From Methylophaga sp. UBA3192 (GTDB lineage: Bacteria; Pseudomonadota; Gammaproteobacteria; Nitrosococcales; Methylophagaceae): 64,000 nt of DNA. The notes beneath the pieces were generated by a model. That model made no database searches. It saw only the letters and a list, made by a program, of their open reading frames with translations, and was not told where the DNA came from. The stretch is from the NCBI GenBank assembly GCA_002363955.1, contig DEXE01000006.1, positions 310,001 through 374,000 of the forward strand. The letters are read 5' to 3'. Both the position numbers and the translations under genes were made by a program. Shown piece by piece: positions 63,801 through 64,000 of this stretch (position 1 is the first letter of the stretch; the number at the start of each line of letters is the position of its first letter).

Positions 63801-63924
63801 AGCAAAGGGTTACGGAGCGTGGTCAGCCGTGGCGCTTGCGCCATCGGCTCCTTTTGGGGCGGCAACATTGTTACCTCCTGAAGTTTGGAAGGCCATTTCA
63901 ATTATGTTGGGAGCCGCAAAATGA
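57847..63924 (+). CDS. Two-partner secretion exoprotein (TpsA), filamentous haemagglutinin-like
   Basis: 2025 residues. An extended signal region (FKVVFNRARGLMMVVAENVG) precedes the Sec signal, cut near TYADIIAD. The TPS domain (about 75-310) has the motif NPAGISCSGCGFINANRATL. Beta-helix and haemagglutinin repeats fill the middle, with repeated phrases such as MLLEAGNDLNIRGSN. From about 1700 the sequence changes: a helical pre-toxin-like segment ending in RKITIENSRLFPGVVDD, then a distinct C-terminal domain with LDALCGADNERCVKND, GSWLDHLVEAFGGSHDFIGG and LLPPEVWKAIS. That domain occurs at the ends of many haemagglutinin-like proteins; it may be a toxin or an anchor. No VENN motif was found. 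It is coupled to the next gene by ATGA. Confidence 0.92.
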   Translation: MNKNKFKVVFNRARGLMMVVAENVGCHSSGSNSIVTTKPCPMVLATLRPLISSMLVMSSLVIMTSPTYADIIADPNAPATQQPIINETANGLPLVNIQSPSAEGVSRNSYRQFDVKSKGAILNNSNKNTQTQLGGWVQGNPYLAGGTAKVILNEVNSQNPSLLNGYIEVAGSRAQVVIANPAGISCSGCGFINANRATLTTGKPILNNGNLLGYRVGGGKINFLGNGLDTSQTNFTDVIARAVNVNAGIWANTLNITTGTNQISIDKKGNQTNVRPIAPDAGAATPAFAIDVAALGGMYAGKIHMVGTEFGLGVRNAGDIGASVGSVSITADGVLQNIGVISAKSNIQLDVAGLESDGSVTADGDISIKLASDYIHTSKLQAGANLNLHTSGDITNQSTILASQSLHLSANNIDNMLNGEIVGLDTHITAVDKIANQGLIDGVNTLINADNLLNSEAGSIFADQVAIQVANLGNDAGAVIAARNRLDMGATTIENSDDSLIFSAGDLAIAGSLDGANQSIGTADSLINDGATIEALGEATFTITDLQNLNSNLVTQLVQTGSGSFDRFNPAGTGAILESSDYPGAHIGNVNVEWRSAGPYTFREYTRFLGTRRFYEKQIVSSDPGQILSGGDMSFRGSVINSDSQIIAGGNLDVTGASVQNLNSEGRIVTSYSGTAYYYDWDGHDNDYDIDVIGPYKPANHVVTYNLSTTQLDGNTTPAGSETSVNSATVPVVTSSLFQPNPDVAADYLIETNPRFANYRSWLSSNYMLQQLAFDPATMQKRLGDGFYEQRLVREQVAQLTGRRFLDGHANDEAQYQALMTSALTQVSGLQLIPGVALSAEQMAQLTSDIVWLVEQTVTLPDGSVTQALVPKVYIRPQTEDMQPTTGMMAGNTVTMNLTSDVISEGTIAGREIVELNADNINNMGGQIVTDSTLLKANKDINNIGGKVIARDAMLLEAGNDINLQSTTHRSKQREGASSFSRTNIDRVAGLYLSNPDAILIALAGNDVNLMAASIVNRGEGGVTQITAEENINLGTVQIAEQNSSIRNAKNYVKHGGTQEIGSDIQTTGDISFNAGNNVNATAASITSEAGAINVTAMQGVNIIEGRETSNFDTARKVKRSSTFSSKTKIQRDVFKADNSISSTISGDNVMLEAGNDLNIRGSNVISDNGTTLSAVDNVNITAAKDTAYEFHMRKTKTSGLSTSGASVTLGSSSLNTTQTHNSTKQTGSTVGSVEGDVAIEAGKRYTQKASDVLAPQGNIDIRAEQVNIVAGQNTRNTTHETKFKQSGLTLAITSPIISAIQTAQQMTEAASDTSDGRMKALAAGATALAAKNAYDSTQKALSAAPTGNDMTDAANQAGGINLSLSIGTSKSSSTSTQTSTNVQGSQVMAGGDVTINATGAEQDSDVNVIGSTINAGENVSIKADDQVNLIAAKNTDTLNSKNKNSSASVGISIGTNGLAITASAFQGKGKANGTDVSWKETMVEAANKVRLESGTDTNLIGAQVKGNQVVADVGTSGEGNLNIQSLQDTSTYDSKQKSTGISVSIPIGAGMAGGSFSSSQSKIKSDYASVNEQAGIFAGDEGFQVNVAGNTNLNGAVIASTEQAIQENKNSLTTETLTVSDINNKAEYDAKATSATIGGGIQGGLPQLSGAGIGKDSDKTESITVSAISQGALTITDNDSQQNLTGEDAATTVAVLNRDVHINEQGEAVDSQGNSTANTIAPIFDAEKVAKEIEAQVKITKEFGQQASQVIDSYAENQMNELRAQYEEESDPEKKQALQTEVDKLRLETHVLNVLVGAVTGLGGTTLTRESLVAASEELRKITIENSRLFPGVVDDTGDGEPFTLSNVSGKSVGGKWDLDPTKTGGTRVDLDALCGADNERCVKNDDGSLALNDKRQVQWNRDGANGKSLSEWLVDTDEGRKMAGPFGDIQGIKGSIFSIPYTSGSWLDHLVEAFGGSHDFIGGQISGLYDEQGNAKRGMTEVEAKGYGAWSAVALAPSAPFGAATLLPPEVWKAISIMLGAAK

Positions 63925-64000
63925 GGCGAAATTTTACATGCTGGCTCACATTGAGCTCAATATGCTGTCTGCTGGTAGGGTGCGAACTGATTTTTCAGGC
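63921..64000 (+). CDS. Lipoprotein gene coupled to tpsA (5' end only)
   Basis: The ATG at 63921 overlaps the tpsA stop by 4 bases (ATGA). The visible 26 residues begin MRRNFTCWLTLSSICCLLVG and continue CELIFQ: a basic start, hydrophobic core and lipobox LVGC, so a lipoprotein. The rest is outside the window. A small lipoprotein right behind a TpsA with a distinct C-terminal domain is a candidate immunity or accessory protein; this is inference. Confidence 0.72.
   Translation, partial: MRRNFTCWLTLSSICCLLVGCELIFQ

Overview
The window is chromosomal DNA of a Gammaproteobacterium. The support is a class Ia ribonucleotide reductase with tandem NrdR boxes, a CioA-type cytochrome bd oxidase with its CydDC exporter, a MexEF-OprN-like RND pump, a FhaC/FHA-type two-partner secretion pair, and RAYT transposases with their REP repeats. 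The genus cannot be fixed from the sequence alone; a marine or methylotrophic lineage is possible. No tRNA, rRNA or CRISPR array was seen.

Layout. 1-2233: the end of a MotA/TolQ/ExbB-like channel gene and two linked genes whose proteins join an ExbD/MotB-like membrane helix to a coiled coil and a von Willebrand A (vWA) domain. 2299-8106: a dienelactone hydrolase, a NERD-domain protein, a PTS EIIC-EAL fusion (probable c-di-GMP phosphodiesterase), a lipoprotein and unknowns. 8345-15000: an efflux operon (outer-membrane factor, RND pump, fusion protein) divergent from a TetR regulator, with four palindromic operator copies between them. 15131-16955: an exported alpha/beta hydrolase divergent from a CGNR zinc-finger regulator, with two related 29-bp palindromes between them. 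17024-18433: a large conserved protein of unknown function.

18655-42102: an accessory block of about 22 kb bounded by two same-strand RAYT genes. It holds a serine hydrolase; a quinone/electrophile set (two medium-chain reductases, a luciferase-type flavoenzyme, a SnoaL-like protein, WrbA); YcaC; an alpha/beta hydrolase that lacks its nucleophilic serine; a beta-propeller histidine kinase with a NarL-type regulator; LysR and AraC regulators around a broken hydrolase gene; and a run of pirin, RidA, cysteine hydrolase, Tat-exported amidohydrolase, MFS exporter, catalase-like peroxidase, second pirin and alginate-export-family porin. Two nearly identical 68-bp upstream boxes (20556 and 24905) tie the first two transcription units together. 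I read the block as a regulated import, oxidation and detoxification pathway for an unidentified compound, probably aromatic or quinone-forming.

42130-44916: REP/BIME repeats, three unknown genes and a strong terminator. 44923-49092: nrdAB with two NrdR boxes and a DnaA box. 49268-55930: a small membrane protein, then cydABDC behind an FNR/ANR-type site. 56060-64000: a TpsB transporter, a 2025-residue TpsA exoprotein and the start of a translationally coupled lipoprotein that may be its partner or immunity protein.

Several starts were moved from the longest reading frame to the start with the better ribosome binding site. Two genes (EIIC-EAL and the serine hydrolase) appear to start with TTG.
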